Of a DNA stretch of 64,000 bases, positions 8,763-17,814 are shown one piece after another. The notes below the pieces were generated by a model that was given only the letters and a program-made list of their open reading frames with translations, was not told the DNA's origin and searched no databases. Origin of the DNA: CALUTH01 sp964452495 (GTDB taxonomy: Bacteria; Cyanobacteriota; Vampirovibrionia; Gastranaerophilales; Gastranaerophilaceae). The translations under genes and the position numbers were made by a program. The stretch lies in NCBI GenBank assembly GCA_964452495.1, contig CAYVMC010000007.1, positions 13,559 to 77,558 of the forward strand, in the 5' to 3' direction. Position 1 is the stretch's first letter; each line of letters opens with the position of its first letter.

Positions 8763-9482
8763 TATTGTATCAAACCCTTCCTGCACAAACCTTTCTTTAA
8801 TATTCCAAACCTCCTGTTTGGTCGGTATTCTTGCATTCATTTTATACTCAAGCCCAAGCTTTTTATATTTATCCCGTGCCATATCATGGTATGGCAACAG
8901 TTCCACCTTTTCAAGCCTATAGTTTTTAAGCATTTTTATCAAACTTGTAATATACTCATCATCCATAGTATACCCAGGTATTAGAACCTGTCTTATTCTT
9001 ATTGGTACATCATTTTCCTGCAAAAAATCAAGAAATTTGAATACTTTATCATTTGGTTTCCCTGTAAGTTCTTTATGGATAAGAGGATTAAGGTGTTTAA
9101 TGTCAAGCATTACAAGGTTTGTAAAACGAATCAATTCTTTTAAATCATCAGTAATATTAATGTATCCGCAGGTATCTATTGCCGTATGTATATTATACTC
9201 TTTAAATTTTTTAAAAGCTTCAATTAAAAACGGAATCTGAAGAAGCGGCTCACCGCCGGACACAGTTACCCCGCCGCCTGATGCGGCATAGAAAACGTTA
9301 TATTTTAATACATCTTGTACAAATTCATCGGTTGTCATTGAGTTTGCTTTACCACACCATGTGTCAGGATTGTGACAAAAAAGACATCTAAAGCAGCACC
9401 CTTGAAGAAACAAGACATACCTTATTCCTGGTCCATCCAGTGTACCCATTGTTTGAATTGAGTGATAGTTACAAATCTCCAT
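8760..9482 (-). CDS. pflA: Pyruvate formate-lyase activating enzyme
   Basis: PflA is a radical SAM enzyme that places the glycyl radical on PflB under anaerobic conditions. The 240-residue protein has the cluster-binding motif C29-x3-C33-x2-C36 (GCCFRCLFCHNPDTW), the GGE motif (VSGGEPLLQ) and the DIKH substrate region (MLDIKHLN), with normal family length. It lies 168 nt downstream of pflB on the same strand, but a strong terminator stands between them. A separate TATAAT (9497 to 9492, minus strand) ends 10 nt before the ATG and there is no Shine-Dalgarno sequence, so it seems to be expressed from its own near-leaderless promoter. Confidence 0.95.
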   Translation of the reverse strand: MEICNYHSIQTMGTLDGPGIRYVLFLQGCCFRCLFCHNPDTWCGKANSMTTDEFVQDVLKYNVFYAASGGGVTVSGGEPLLQIPFLIEAFKKFKEYNIHTAIDTCGYINITDDLKELIRFTNLVMLDIKHLNPLIHKELTGKPNDKVFKFLDFLQENDVPIRIRQVLIPGYTMDDEYITSLIKMLKNYRLEKVELLPYHDMARDKYKKLGLEYKMNARIPTKQEVWNIKERFVQEGFDTI

Positions 9483-9600
9483 AACACATTAATTATAACC
9501 TAAAAATACATTGAAAGTATCAGACAAACGAGTAGACAAAAATCACTGCAAGTATTTCACATTTTTTGATTTAATTGATATTAGTAATTTTTTACAAAAA

Positions 9601-9632
9601 ATAATCGGGTTCAAAACATTGAACCCGATTAT
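9601..9632 (-). terminator. Intrinsic terminator of pflB
   Basis: A 14-bp perfect stem ATAATCGGGTTCAA / TTGAACCCGATTAT is followed on the minus strand by a run of T (9600 to 9596 and beyond). It ends pflB transcripts before pflA. Confidence 0.9.
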
Positions 9633-9650
9633 TAATAATTTATCATCCAT

Positions 9651-11855
9651 CTAAATTGAAGAGTGGAATGTTCTATTAATAACATCCAGCTGCTGTTCTC
9701 TAGTAAGTTTAATGAAATTAACAGCATAACCGCTTACACGAATAGTTAATTGCGGATAATTTTCCGGATGTTCCATAGCATCTTGCAGGGTTTCACGGTT
9801 AAGAACATTTACGTTAAGGTGTTGTGCGCCTTTTTCAAAATACCCGTCCATCATACCTGTAAGGTTGCCAATTTGTTCACTCTGAGATTTACCCAATGTT
9901 TCAGGAAGAATACTGAAAGTATTTGAAATACCATCTTTTGCATTCTTAAATGGAAGTTTAGCAACAGAACACAGAGATGCCAAAGCTCCTTTACAATCTC
10001 TGCCGTTGAAAGGATTTGCTCCCGGAGAGAAAGGAACACCTGCAACCCTGCCATCAGGTGTATCACCGGTCTTTTTACCGTATACAACATTACTTGTAAT
10101 AGTAAGGATTGACTGAGTCGGAATTGCATTTCTGTAAGTTTGAACCTTTTCAATTTTAGACATGAAACGATTAACTATATCAACACCGATTGAATCTGCT
10201 CTATCGTCGTTGTTTCCATATTTTGGATAATCACCTTCTATTTCAAAGTGTTTTGCAATACCATTTTCTCTTATTACTTTAACTTTAGCATATTTAATTG
10301 CAGAAAGAGAATCTGTTACAACACTGAATCCAGCAATACCGCAGCCAAGCTTGCGCACTACATCTGTATCCATGAGAGCAAGTTGTGCTTTTTCATAGTT
10401 ATACTTGTCATGCATATAGTGAATTATATTTAAAGCACTCACATAAGTATATGCAAGCCAATCCATAGCTTTATCGAATTTTGACATTACAGTATCGTAA
10501 TCAAGATACTCATCGGTAATAGGTTCAAAATCTGCAACCTTTTCCCCTGTTCTTTCATCAACACCGCCATTGATTGTGTACAGCAAAGCTTTTGCTAGAT
10601 TTGCACGAGCCCCGAAGAACTGCATTTCTTTACCTATGATTAATGGTGAAACGCAGCAAGCAATTGCATAATCATCTCCAAAAGATTCACGCATTAAGTC
10701 ATCATTTTCATATTGAATAGCACTTGTTTCAATACTTACTCTTGCACAATAATCTTTAAAGCCTTTCGGTAAATCCTTACTCCATAAAACAGTCATATTC
10801 GGCTCAGGGGCAGGACCTAAGTTGATTAATGTCTGGAGCATTCTGAAAGAATTTTTAGTAACAAGCGTTTTACCATCAATAGTCATACCGCCAATACTTT
10901 CTGTTGTCCAAACAGGATCACCGCTGAACAGGTCATTATACTCCGGTGTTCTCAAGAAACGAACCATTCTTAGTTTGATGATGAAATCATCCATAATTTC
11001 CTGTGCTTGTTCTTCAGTGATTTTACCTGACTTCAAATCCCTTTCGGAATATATATCCAGAAATGTAGAAACTCTTCCAAGCGACATCGCTGCACCGTTT
11101 TGATCTTTAATAGCTGCAAGATAGCCAAAATAGGTAAACTGTACTGCTTCTTGAAAACTTTCAGCCGGTTTACTTATATCAATACCATATGACAGAGCCA
11201 TTTCTTTCATATCTTTAAGAGCACGAATTTGTTCGCTTATTTCTTCTCTTAACCTGATATTTTCTTCTGTCATAGGAAGATTTTCAGTAAAAAGTTTATC
11301 TTTTTGCTTTTCTTCAATAAGCCTGTCAATCCCATAAAGTGCAACACGTCTGTAATCACCAATAATTCTTCCTCTGCCGTAAGCATCCGGAAGTCCGGTA
11401 ATAACTGCGGAATGTCTGCATCTTTTGATGGCATCCGTATACACATCAAACACACCATCGTTATGAGTTTTTCTATATTTTGTATAAATAGTTTTTAGTT
11501 CCTCATCAACAGGCAATCCGTATGCATTACAGGAAGCTTCAACCATTCTATAACCACCATTTGGCATTATTGCACGTTTTAATGGTGCGTCTGTTTGAAG
11601 ACCTACTATCAGCTCATTGTCTTTATCAATATAGCCTGCACCATGTGATGTAATTGACGAAGGAGTAGAAGTATCTGCATCAAGAACACCTTTTTTATGT
11701 TCTTCCTTCATCAATTCACTAACCTTATTCCACATATACATTGTTCTTTGTGTTGGACCACTCAAAAAACTGTCATCACCATAATATGGTGTATAATTAT
11801 TTTTGATAAATGATGCAACATCAATTGCCGTATTATCCACAATCTGGGTAACCAT
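9651..11855 (-). CDS. pflB: Formate C-acetyltransferase (pyruvate formate-lyase)
   Basis: PflB converts pyruvate and CoA to acetyl-CoA and formate without oxygen, a central step of mixed-acid fermentation. The 734-residue protein has the two adjacent catalytic cysteines C400-C401 (DDYAIACCVSP) and the C-terminal glycyl radical loop RVSGYAVNF with G709. Length is slightly short but within the family range. The ATG follows AAGGAGG at ideal spacing. A good promoter lies at 11966-11994, which leaves a leader of about 100 nt with a weak hairpin that could be a control point. PflA, its activator, is downstream. Confidence 0.98.
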   Translation of the reverse strand: MVTQIVDNTAIDVASFIKNNYTPYYGDDSFLSGPTQRTMYMWNKVSELMKEEHKKGVLDADTSTPSSITSHGAGYIDKDNELIVGLQTDAPLKRAIMPNGGYRMVEASCNAYGLPVDEELKTIYTKYRKTHNDGVFDVYTDAIKRCRHSAVITGLPDAYGRGRIIGDYRRVALYGIDRLIEEKQKDKLFTENLPMTEENIRLREEISEQIRALKDMKEMALSYGIDISKPAESFQEAVQFTYFGYLAAIKDQNGAAMSLGRVSTFLDIYSERDLKSGKITEEQAQEIMDDFIIKLRMVRFLRTPEYNDLFSGDPVWTTESIGGMTIDGKTLVTKNSFRMLQTLINLGPAPEPNMTVLWSKDLPKGFKDYCARVSIETSAIQYENDDLMRESFGDDYAIACCVSPLIIGKEMQFFGARANLAKALLYTINGGVDERTGEKVADFEPITDEYLDYDTVMSKFDKAMDWLAYTYVSALNIIHYMHDKYNYEKAQLALMDTDVVRKLGCGIAGFSVVTDSLSAIKYAKVKVIRENGIAKHFEIEGDYPKYGNNDDRADSIGVDIVNRFMSKIEKVQTYRNAIPTQSILTITSNVVYGKKTGDTPDGRVAGVPFSPGANPFNGRDCKGALASLCSVAKLPFKNAKDGISNTFSILPETLGKSQSEQIGNLTGMMDGYFEKGAQHLNVNVLNRETLQDAMEHPENYPQLTIRVSGYAVNFIKLTREQQLDVINRTFHSSI

Positions 11856-11965
11856 GCTAACCTCCTTTATATTATCTATTTATCTCTAATATTTTTATTT
11901 TGTGAAATATTGCGGATTTATAAAAGATATCCCACCGCAGAAGATATTCTTCACGTTTCTTTGAT

Positions 11966-11994
11966 ATTGTACACTAAAATCTTTATATTGACAA
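11966..11994 (-). promoter_or_regulatory. pflB promoter
   Basis: On the minus strand TTGTCA (11994 to 11989), a 17-bp spacer and TACAAT (11971 to 11966) form a sigma-70-like promoter. Transcription would start near 11959, giving a 5' leader of about 104 nt. I see no clear FNR-type site. Confidence 0.65.
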
Positions 11995-12054
11995 TAGTTT
12001 AACTAAAATTAATATTTAGTACTGAAAATTGCTTTAAAGCAGTATTTACAACAC

Positions 12055-13134
12055 TTACAAAATATTTCCCCTGTAATATTTCTTTGCAATATCAATTTCA
12101 TCAGCATGGGTAAGACTTGGAGTTTTAAATTTCTCTTCTTGCAGGATATCAAGAATAATACCTATTTGCTTACCACGATATCCGATGTTTAATAATTCTT
12201 CCCCCTTGACAGACGTATGAATATTATACAGATTTCTCAAATAATACAACCCTTTATCGGGATTATCATACACAGTCCATAGCAATACAGACTGTATATC
12301 AGATTTTGCACAAGTTTTATAAGGGCTTTTACTAGCTTTTATAGCCTCATATCCTTCAATTACTTTAACTTCATTTTTTGTTAACGGCAGATTGCCTAGA
12401 TTTGAGTTTCCCAGATAAATAAGCCAAGGAGTTTTGATGTTAAATTCTTTTATTGTATCTTCAATTGATATAAGCGGTTTTTGCGGTATATCGCTGCCCA
12501 GCAGCCTGTAGATACCCTCGTTTATAAATCGTTCCAAACCTTTATCTCTATTAAGATTAAAACAATCAATAAGTTCTTTTTTTAATCTCGAAAAACTCAT
12601 ATCATAATTTACATTATTTAAATAATCGTTTTTCAGCTTCTCCGTATGCGCATCAAACTCAAATCCAAACCTCAGTGCAAACTTCAATCCTCGTATAATT
12701 CTTGTGGGATCATCTATAAAACTATTATCATGATGCACTCGCAGTATTTTTGCCCTTATATCCTCAACACCTCCGGAAGGATCTATGATTTGTGCCGTTT
12801 TTACCGATTTTGCAATCGAATTTATTGTAAAATCTCGTCTTGCAAGATCATCAGAAAGCGGACAGCCTATTTGTATTGTTACCGGTAAATGTCCGGCTTT
12901 AGGATATGTTTCCCGCCTAGTTGATGCAAAATCTATTTCTTCATCATCTATCAAAACTCTGGCAGTACCTATATCTTTTTGAATTTTTATTACTTTGTAG
13001 CCCTGCGTTGTAACATAATCAATCGCGTCCCCTTCATAGCATACATCTACATCAATAGAGCGGATTCCCAGTATTTCATCCCGTACCTTGCCTCCAACGT
13101 AATATAGCCTGCCTGTATTATCTTTTAGTCCCAT
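12055..13134 (-). CDS. cca: CCA-adding tRNA nucleotidyltransferase / poly(A) polymerase family
   Basis: Members add CCA (or CC or A alone) to tRNA 3' ends, or poly(A) to RNA. The 359-residue class II protein opens with YYVGGKVRDEILGI and the catalytic acidic pair D29-x-D31 (SIDVDV). The RRDFTINSIA motif and the DDPTRIIRGLKFALRFGF segment follow. The tRNA-Phe gene in this window does not encode CCA, so a CCA-adding role fits. No Shine-Dalgarno sequence is seen. A TACAAT -10 box (13146 to 13141) ends exactly 7 nt before the ATG, so the message is probably leaderless. A decayed partial copy of this gene lies 0.5 kb upstream. Whether it adds all three bases cannot be read from sequence. Confidence 0.9.
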   Translation of the reverse strand: MGLKDNTGRLYYVGGKVRDEILGIRSIDVDVCYEGDAIDYVTTQGYKVIKIQKDIGTARVLIDDEEIDFASTRRETYPKAGHLPVTIQIGCPLSDDLARRDFTINSIAKSVKTAQIIDPSGGVEDIRAKILRVHHDNSFIDDPTRIIRGLKFALRFGFEFDAHTEKLKNDYLNNVNYDMSFSRLKKELIDCFNLNRDKGLERFINEGIYRLLGSDIPQKPLISIEDTIKEFNIKTPWLIYLGNSNLGNLPLTKNEVKVIEGYEAIKASKSPYKTCAKSDIQSVLLWTVYDNPDKGLYYLRNLYNIHTSVKGEELLNIGYRGKQIGIILDILQEEKFKTPSLTHADEIDIAKKYYRGNIL

Positions 13135-13536
13135 AAGTCTATTGTATATGTTTTTATCAAAAAAAGCGATAGGAACAAGTGAAATTACCTTGATAACATT
13201 TACTCATTATATATTTGTCTATTTGAATATTTCACAATAACGATATATTACCGTTCAAATAATTCAGTCCCATTTGATAATACTTACAGTTGAAATATTA
13301 CAGCAATTCAAAACGGATATTAACAGAATATATTTAGTTTTTTGGTGTTTTAACAAGTATCTATTTATTATATAAAACGAGTTCCCGATAAGATGTAAAG
13401 TTTTTGTAATATTTCTTGGGCTGTTTCAATAAAATTTGATACCATATAAAATGATTATTATAATGATAAATTAGAATATTTAATAGAAGCTTTCACCAAC
13501 GGACTCAGCTATAAAATGACCAAATTTAAATAGAAA

Positions 13537-13580
13537 AGCCACCTCCGCCAGAGGGACCAGCCCCCTCCTGTAAGGTGACT
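13537..13580. repeat. GC-rich palindromic element
   Basis: Nested stems AGCCACCT / AGGTGACT (13537-13544 and 13573-13580) and GAGGG / CCCTC (13551-13555 and 13563-13567) form a 44-nt hairpin in an AT-rich gap. On the minus strand it is followed by TTTTC, so it could end transcription. It may also be a mobile palindromic unit of the kind scattered in gut Firmicutes genomes. No gene runs into it from the right on the minus strand, which favours an interspersed element. Confidence 0.55.
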
Positions 13581-13643
13581 CAATAATATTATAACTTATA
13601 TTCCAACAACTTTTAACCCATTACTTTTATATATTTTCATATT

Positions 13644-13777
13644 AACTCAATAAGTTCTCTTTTTAATTTTGAAAAACTCATATATAAGTTTTAGTATTAC
13701 GGTTTTGTAACATCAACATCCACACCACAGTTATTTCCAGCATAGTATAGTCTGCCTGTTTTATATTTCAATCCTAT
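13644..13777 (-). pseudogene. Decayed, internally deleted copy of cca
   Basis: Read on the minus strand from 13777, the sequence gives IGLKYKTGRLYYAG, against MGLKDNTGRLYYVGG at the start of the intact gene at 12055-13134. The ATG has become ATA. Further on, MSFSKLKRELIE matches MSFSRLKKELID from the middle of the intact protein. About 440 nt between the two blocks are missing and stops interrupt the frame. Nucleotide identity is also plain (for example AAAAACTCATAT in both). This is a dead partial duplicate. Confidence 0.85.
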
Positions 13778-13810
13778 AATAATATTAATGTGTTAGATGC
13801 ATTTTAAGAG

Positions 13811-13843
13811 TAAAACGGGAATATAAATTATATTCCCGTTTTA
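13811..13843. terminator. Terminator of the hydrolase pair
   Basis: The near-perfect palindrome TAAAACGGGAATATAA / TTATATTCCCGTTTTA (13811-13826 and 13828-13843) lies just past the stop of the hydrolase gene at 13861. A stem with a short loop and T-rich flanks fits a terminator acting on the minus strand. Confidence 0.75.
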
Positions 13844-13860
13844 CCACTTAAAAAATATGT

Positions 13861-14895
13861 TTATTTTAAATACTCTTTATAAAACGCTTCTATTTTATCA
13901 AAAGGAATTTTATCTAAGTTGTCATAAAGATCAACATGATTTGCACCTTCTACAATTAGTAGCTCTTTGTTATCTCCTTTAAGTTTTTTAAAAGCGTCTT
14001 CGCTAAAATATCTGCTGTGTGCTTTCTCTCCATGAATGATTAAAACGGCATTTTGGATTTCTCCGCTATAAGTCAAAACAGGCATATTCATAAACGAAAG
14101 AGAAGATGTCATATTCCAATGTCCGTTAGAATTTATAGAGCGTTTGTGAAAACCACGTTTAGTCTTGTAATATCCGTAATAATCCTGCACAAACTGCGGC
14201 TCCTCTCCTGTTAACCGTTCAGGAAGTCCTGCTGCAGGAGCATAGCTGCCATTTTTAAAATCTTCAGTTCTTTGTTTGTTAAGTGTTTGCCGCAACTCAT
14301 AACGTGCTTTTTCATCCATTGCATCAAAATAACCGTTTGCATTAACTCTTGACATATCATACATTGTTGAAGTAACAGTCGCTTTAATTCTTGTATCCAT
14401 TGCAGCAGCATTTAGCCCCATTCCGCCAAAACCACAGATTCCAAGTATTCCTATTTTCTCTGCATCAACATTTTTATGATTACTCAAAAAATCCACAGCT
14501 GCTGAAAAATCTTCAGTATTAATATCCGGAGACGCAACATTCCGTGGTTCCCCGCCGCTTTCACCAGTATAAGACGGATCAAAAGCAAGAGTAATAAACC
14601 CGCGCTCTGCAAGCGTTTGTGCATATAAACCTGAAGCCTGTTCTTTTACAGCACCAAATGGACCACTCACAGCAATTGCCGGCAACTTTTTACCCGCAGC
14701 ATCTTCAGGAACATATAAATCACCTGCCAATTCTATACCGTATCTGTTTTTGAAATGCACCTTTTCTACATTGACTTTATCACTTTTAGGAAAAGTCTTA
14801 TCCCAATTATTAGTTTTTGCTTCACTCATAAGATTTCCTCCTGCAATTAGTAAAACCACCATAAACAGACTACTTAAAATTATTTTTAATTTCAT
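13861..14895 (-). CDS. Exported alpha/beta hydrolase with Cys nucleophile elbow
   Basis: This 344-residue protein has a signal peptide (residues 1-26, MKLKIILSSLFMVVLLIAGG at its start) and an alpha/beta-hydrolase fold. The nucleophile elbow reads G-I-C-G-F-G with C154 in place of the usual serine, as in dienelactone-hydrolase-like proteins. The region after it (MDTRIKATVTSTMYDMSRV) is typical of this bacterial hydrolase group. The catalytic histidine is likely in EGANHVDLYD near the C-terminus. The substrate is unknown. It starts 28 nt after the second hydrolase gene, preceded by GAAAGGACGGG, so the two form an operon. Confidence 0.82.
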   Translation of the reverse strand: MKLKIILSSLFMVVLLIAGGNLMSEAKTNNWDKTFPKSDKVNVEKVHFKNRYGIELAGDLYVPEDAAGKKLPAIAVSGPFGAVKEQASGLYAQTLAERGFITLAFDPSYTGESGGEPRNVASPDINTEDFSAAVDFLSNHKNVDAEKIGILGICGFGGMGLNAAAMDTRIKATVTSTMYDMSRVNANGYFDAMDEKARYELRQTLNKQRTEDFKNGSYAPAAGLPERLTGEEPQFVQDYYGYYKTKRGFHKRSINSNGHWNMTSSLSFMNMPVLTYSGEIQNAVLIIHGEKAHSRYFSEDAFKKLKGDNKELLIVEGANHVDLYDNLDKIPFDKIEAFYKEYLK

Positions 14896-14923
14896 ACCCG
14901 TCCTTTCTTATTGTTTATTTATA

Positions 14924-15802
14924 CTATACAGTGACAAAACTATAATGGTTCTCTATACATCCCAAAACAGTTTGAGCGTACTCTTCATGTTTACCGTAAA
15001 AAATATGCGATGCATCAGGTAGCTCAATTACAATATTTCTGTCAGGCTGTCTTGTCCAAGAATTTAGTGTTTCCATAAAACCTTTTGGACTTTCTCCTGT
15101 TACAGAGTCTTTTGCCCCAATAATAAATGCACCATTTGGTTTAATATTATACAGAGAGTCCGTCTCTCCCATACCGCTTAACACAGGGCAGTTCTTGAGA
15201 TTATCCGCATTATAAAATCCTAGAACGGTATTTGCAGTCATCGGAGAAAAACCACCGAATAAGAATGGTAAAATATCATTACCTCTGCCTTCGTTAACCC
15301 AGACTTTTGCCATTTCAAAACTATCCTCTATGTTTGGCATAACACCCCACCAGTGCATAATATCTACGGGCGAAGAAACAATAAAGTAATCCACATAATT
15401 ATCAGACGTATTTCCAAGATAATGAATAATTTTGTTTGACCCGAGAGAATGTCCGCCAAGGATTATATTCTTAAACCCCATTACCTCTTTTGCATACTTA
15501 ATATATGCTTCTACATCTTCATACACCATATTGAAATCATCATTAAAAACACCGGTTGTATTCTGTTTTCCAGTAGAAAAATCCGTATAGGCAAAACACG
15601 AGAAAGAATCATGCGCATGCGCAATGATACATGTAATTCCGTTACTACTCAATAATTTACCAGTAGTGTATAAAAGCTCGTTTTGAAACAGATTAGAACA
15701 AATCCCTGTCAGCATAACAAGTACAGTATCACTTTCTGGTGCTTCAAATATTGCACCTTTCAATTCTAATCCCCGAGGGGTAACAACTTTTAATATATCC
15801 AT
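14924..15802 (-). CDS. Alpha/beta hydrolase
   Basis: This 292-residue cytoplasmic alpha/beta hydrolase has no signal peptide. The nucleophile elbow is GGHSLG with S119, and the catalytic histidine is probably in DASHIFYGKHEEYAQ. The fold resembles the serine aminopeptidase / DUF1749 group of small esterases. Substrate is unknown. GGAGCAGTA lies upstream of the ATG. It is the first gene of a two-gene operon with the exported hydrolase. Confidence 0.8.
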   Translation of the reverse strand: MDILKVVTPRGLELKGAIFEAPESDTVLVMLTGICSNLFQNELLYTTGKLLSSNGITCIIAHAHDSFSCFAYTDFSTGKQNTTGVFNDDFNMVYEDVEAYIKYAKEVMGFKNIILGGHSLGSNKIIHYLGNTSDNYVDYFIVSSPVDIMHWWGVMPNIEDSFEMAKVWVNEGRGNDILPFLFGGFSPMTANTVLGFYNADNLKNCPVLSGMGETDSLYNIKPNGAFIIGAKDSVTGESPKGFMETLNSWTRQPDRNIVIELPDASHIFYGKHEEYAQTVLGCIENHYSFVTV

Positions 15803-16009
15803 TACTGCTCCTTAATATTTGCAGGCTACATTATTTATTATTTCCGATTTTTTATAAATAGCAAATACTTATATTCTATTTTTAGGTATGCCTTAAAGTT
15901 ATATCTTAGAAATTAACCAGTGTAATAATTAAAAAAAAATAAATTTTCCTTGTATAAGTATTTTGATAATTTATAATAAAATGTATACAATAGTAAGTAG
16001 AGGTGAATT

Positions 16010-16684
16010 ATGACAAATCCATTCAAAGGGTGCAGTTTCGGAAAGAGTAAAGACAACTGTTCTGGAGAAAATGATAATATAGGTGAAGATACCACAGATA
16101 TGGGTTTTGAAGAAAACACGGAAACAGTTTCCAGCGAAACTGTTAGCAATAGTGAAACAAAAAATATTGATGAAAATGCAGAAAACGCCGGTGATAAAAA
16201 TTCAGAAGAAGAATTTAACACACCGGAAACAACAGAATTAGATAAAGTTAAAAATGATTTTGAACAGCTTAATAATCAATATTTAAGGCTTGCTGCTGAT
16301 TTTGAAAATTATCGCAAAAGACAGGAGCAGGAACGCGAGAATTTAATAAAATACGGTGCTGTTGATACATTGAAAAAACTTCTTGAAGTACTTGACAACT
16401 TTGATAGAGGTAAAGCAGCATTAGAAAATGTAGAAGATTGCAATGTTATAAAAGACAACTTCAATCTTCTTCATAAACAGGTTATGGATGTACTGGCAAA
16501 GATGGGGCTTGAAGTAATAGAGTCCGAAGGTAAAGAGTTCGACCCTAACTTCCACGAAGCAGTTATGCAAACTCCAACTTCCGAACATCCTGAACATACA
16601 GTTATAAAAGAATTACAGAAGGGATATAAATTGGGCGATAAAATATTAAGACCAGCACTGGTTAATGTTGCCGTCGCCGAATAA
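16010..16684 (+). CDS. grpE: Nucleotide exchange factor GrpE
   Basis: GrpE releases ADP from DnaK and works with DnaJ, encoded next. The 224-residue protein has an acidic, Glu/Asn/Ser-rich N-terminal tail of about 80 residues. A long dimerising helix follows (about 75-135, LRLAADFENYRKRQEQERE), then the beta domain ending EGKEFDPNFHEAVMQT and KILRPALVNVA, all family hallmarks. GTAGAGGTGA precedes the ATG and a TACAAT -10 lies shortly upstream. No CIRCE operator is visible and dnaK is not in the window. The N-terminus MTNPFKGCSF contains FKG but the context differs from the FKG proteins below. Confidence 0.96.
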   Translation: MTNPFKGCSFGKSKDNCSGENDNIGEDTTDMGFEENTETVSSETVSNSETKNIDENAENAGDKNSEEEFNTPETTELDKVKNDFEQLNNQYLRLAADFENYRKRQEQERENLIKYGAVDTLKKLLEVLDNFDRGKAALENVEDCNVIKDNFNLLHKQVMDVLAKMGLEVIESEGKEFDPNFHEAVMQTPTSEHPEHTVIKELQKGYKLGDKILRPALVNVAVAE

Positions 16685-16695
16685 TATATTATAAT
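16668..16695 (+). promoter_or_regulatory. Internal leaderless promoter for dnaJ
   Basis: TTGCCG (16668-16673, inside the end of grpE), a 16-bp spacer and a perfect TATAAT (16690-16695) end 7 nt before the dnaJ ATG. There is no Shine-Dalgarno site, so dnaJ can probably be transcribed alone as a leaderless message. Confidence 0.6.
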
Positions 16696-16701
16696 AGAAG
16701 A

Positions 16702-17814
16702 ATGGCAGATTATTATGAAGTACTTGGCGTTTCAAAAAACGCCACAAAAGATGAGATAAAAAGTGCGTTCAGGAAACTTGCGAGGCAATGGCATCCTGAC
16801 GTAAATAAGTCACCTGATGCCGAGTCTAAATTTAAAGAACTAGGCAAAGCATACGAAACACTTATAGATGATAACAAACGTGCAACGTATGACAGATTTG
16901 GTGAAGATGGACTTAAAAATGCCGGATTTGGTTCAGGACCGTTTGATGCCGGATTTGGCGGTTTAGATGAGATTTTTAATTCGTTCTTTGGAGGATTTGG
17001 ATTTGGCAGCGGTCGCTCTTATGACCCGAATGCTCCGCAGCGCGGCGATGATTTGAGACTGGATATCGAAATCGACTTTGAACAAGCGGTCTTCGGTCTG
17101 GAAAAAGAAATAAAGATAGAACATCTTGAAAAGTGTACTACCTGCCATGGTACAGGTGCAAAACCAGGTACAGCCCCAACTATGTGCAAGACTTGCGGTG
17201 GCACTGGAAAAGTTCAGCAAACAACACAAACAATCCTCGGGCATTTTACCCAGATTGTTCAATGTCCTCACTGTAGAGGCACCGGTAAAACGATAGATTC
17301 CCCATGTCCTGATTGTAAAGGACAAGGCAGAGTTAACAGGGAAAAGAAAATAGAACTCAAAATACCTGCTGGTGTTGACAATGGTTCTAAAATGCGTTTG
17401 TCTGGCGAAGGAGATGCCGGTATAAACGGCGGTCCTGCAGGGGATGTTTATGTTGTTATTCATGTTAAACATTCGGATTATTATCAGAGAGAAGGTGCAG
17501 ATATTTACACCAAACTCGACATTTCTCCGGCACAGGCTGTAATCGGCGATAGCGTTGTTATCAAAACCCTTGACGGAGACAAGGAAATCAATATTCCAGC
17601 AGGAATTCAAAACGGACGTACAGTCAAGATAAAAGGTGCCGGAGTACCTTTGATTTCTCGCCCATCAAGCCGCGGGGATCACATTGTTGTCATAAATGTT
17701 GTTACACCAACAAAGATTTCCAATGAAGAAAAACAGTTGTATCAAAAGCTTCTGGAACTCAGCAAGAATAAAAAAGTTTCGGTCGGTGAGAAAATCAGAG
17801 GAGCGTTTAAGTAG
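16702..17814 (+). CDS. dnaJ: Chaperone DnaJ
   Basis: This co-chaperone stimulates DnaK ATPase activity and binds unfolded proteins. The 370-residue type I DnaJ has a J domain with H31-P-D33, a Gly/Phe-rich linker (about 70-115, GFGGLDEIFNSFFGGFGFGS) and four zinc-binding CxxCxGxG repeats (CTTCHGTG, CKTCGGTG, CPHCRGTG, CPDCKGQG). The two C-terminal substrate domains follow. Length and motifs are complete. It lies 17 nt after grpE and overlaps the following GTG start by 1 nt. Confidence 0.97.
   Translation: MADYYEVLGVSKNATKDEIKSAFRKLARQWHPDVNKSPDAESKFKELGKAYETLIDDNKRATYDRFGEDGLKNAGFGSGPFDAGFGGLDEIFNSFFGGFGFGSGRSYDPNAPQRGDDLRLDIEIDFEQAVFGLEKEIKIEHLEKCTTCHGTGAKPGTAPTMCKTCGGTGKVQQTTQTILGHFTQIVQCPHCRGTGKTIDSPCPDCKGQGRVNREKKIELKIPAGVDNGSKMRLSGEGDAGINGGPAGDVYVVIHVKHSDYYQREGADIYTKLDISPAQAVIGDSVVIKTLDGDKEINIPAGIQNGRTVKIKGAGVPLISRPSSRGDHIVVINVVTPTKISNEEKQLYQKLLELSKNKKVSVGEKIRGAFK

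Noticed and set aside
16010..16040. FKG in the GrpE N-terminus (NPFKGCSF) as a seventh tagged protein
   Set aside because: It lies at residue 5 without the Asn/Ser-rich leader before it, in a well-known protein; probably chance.
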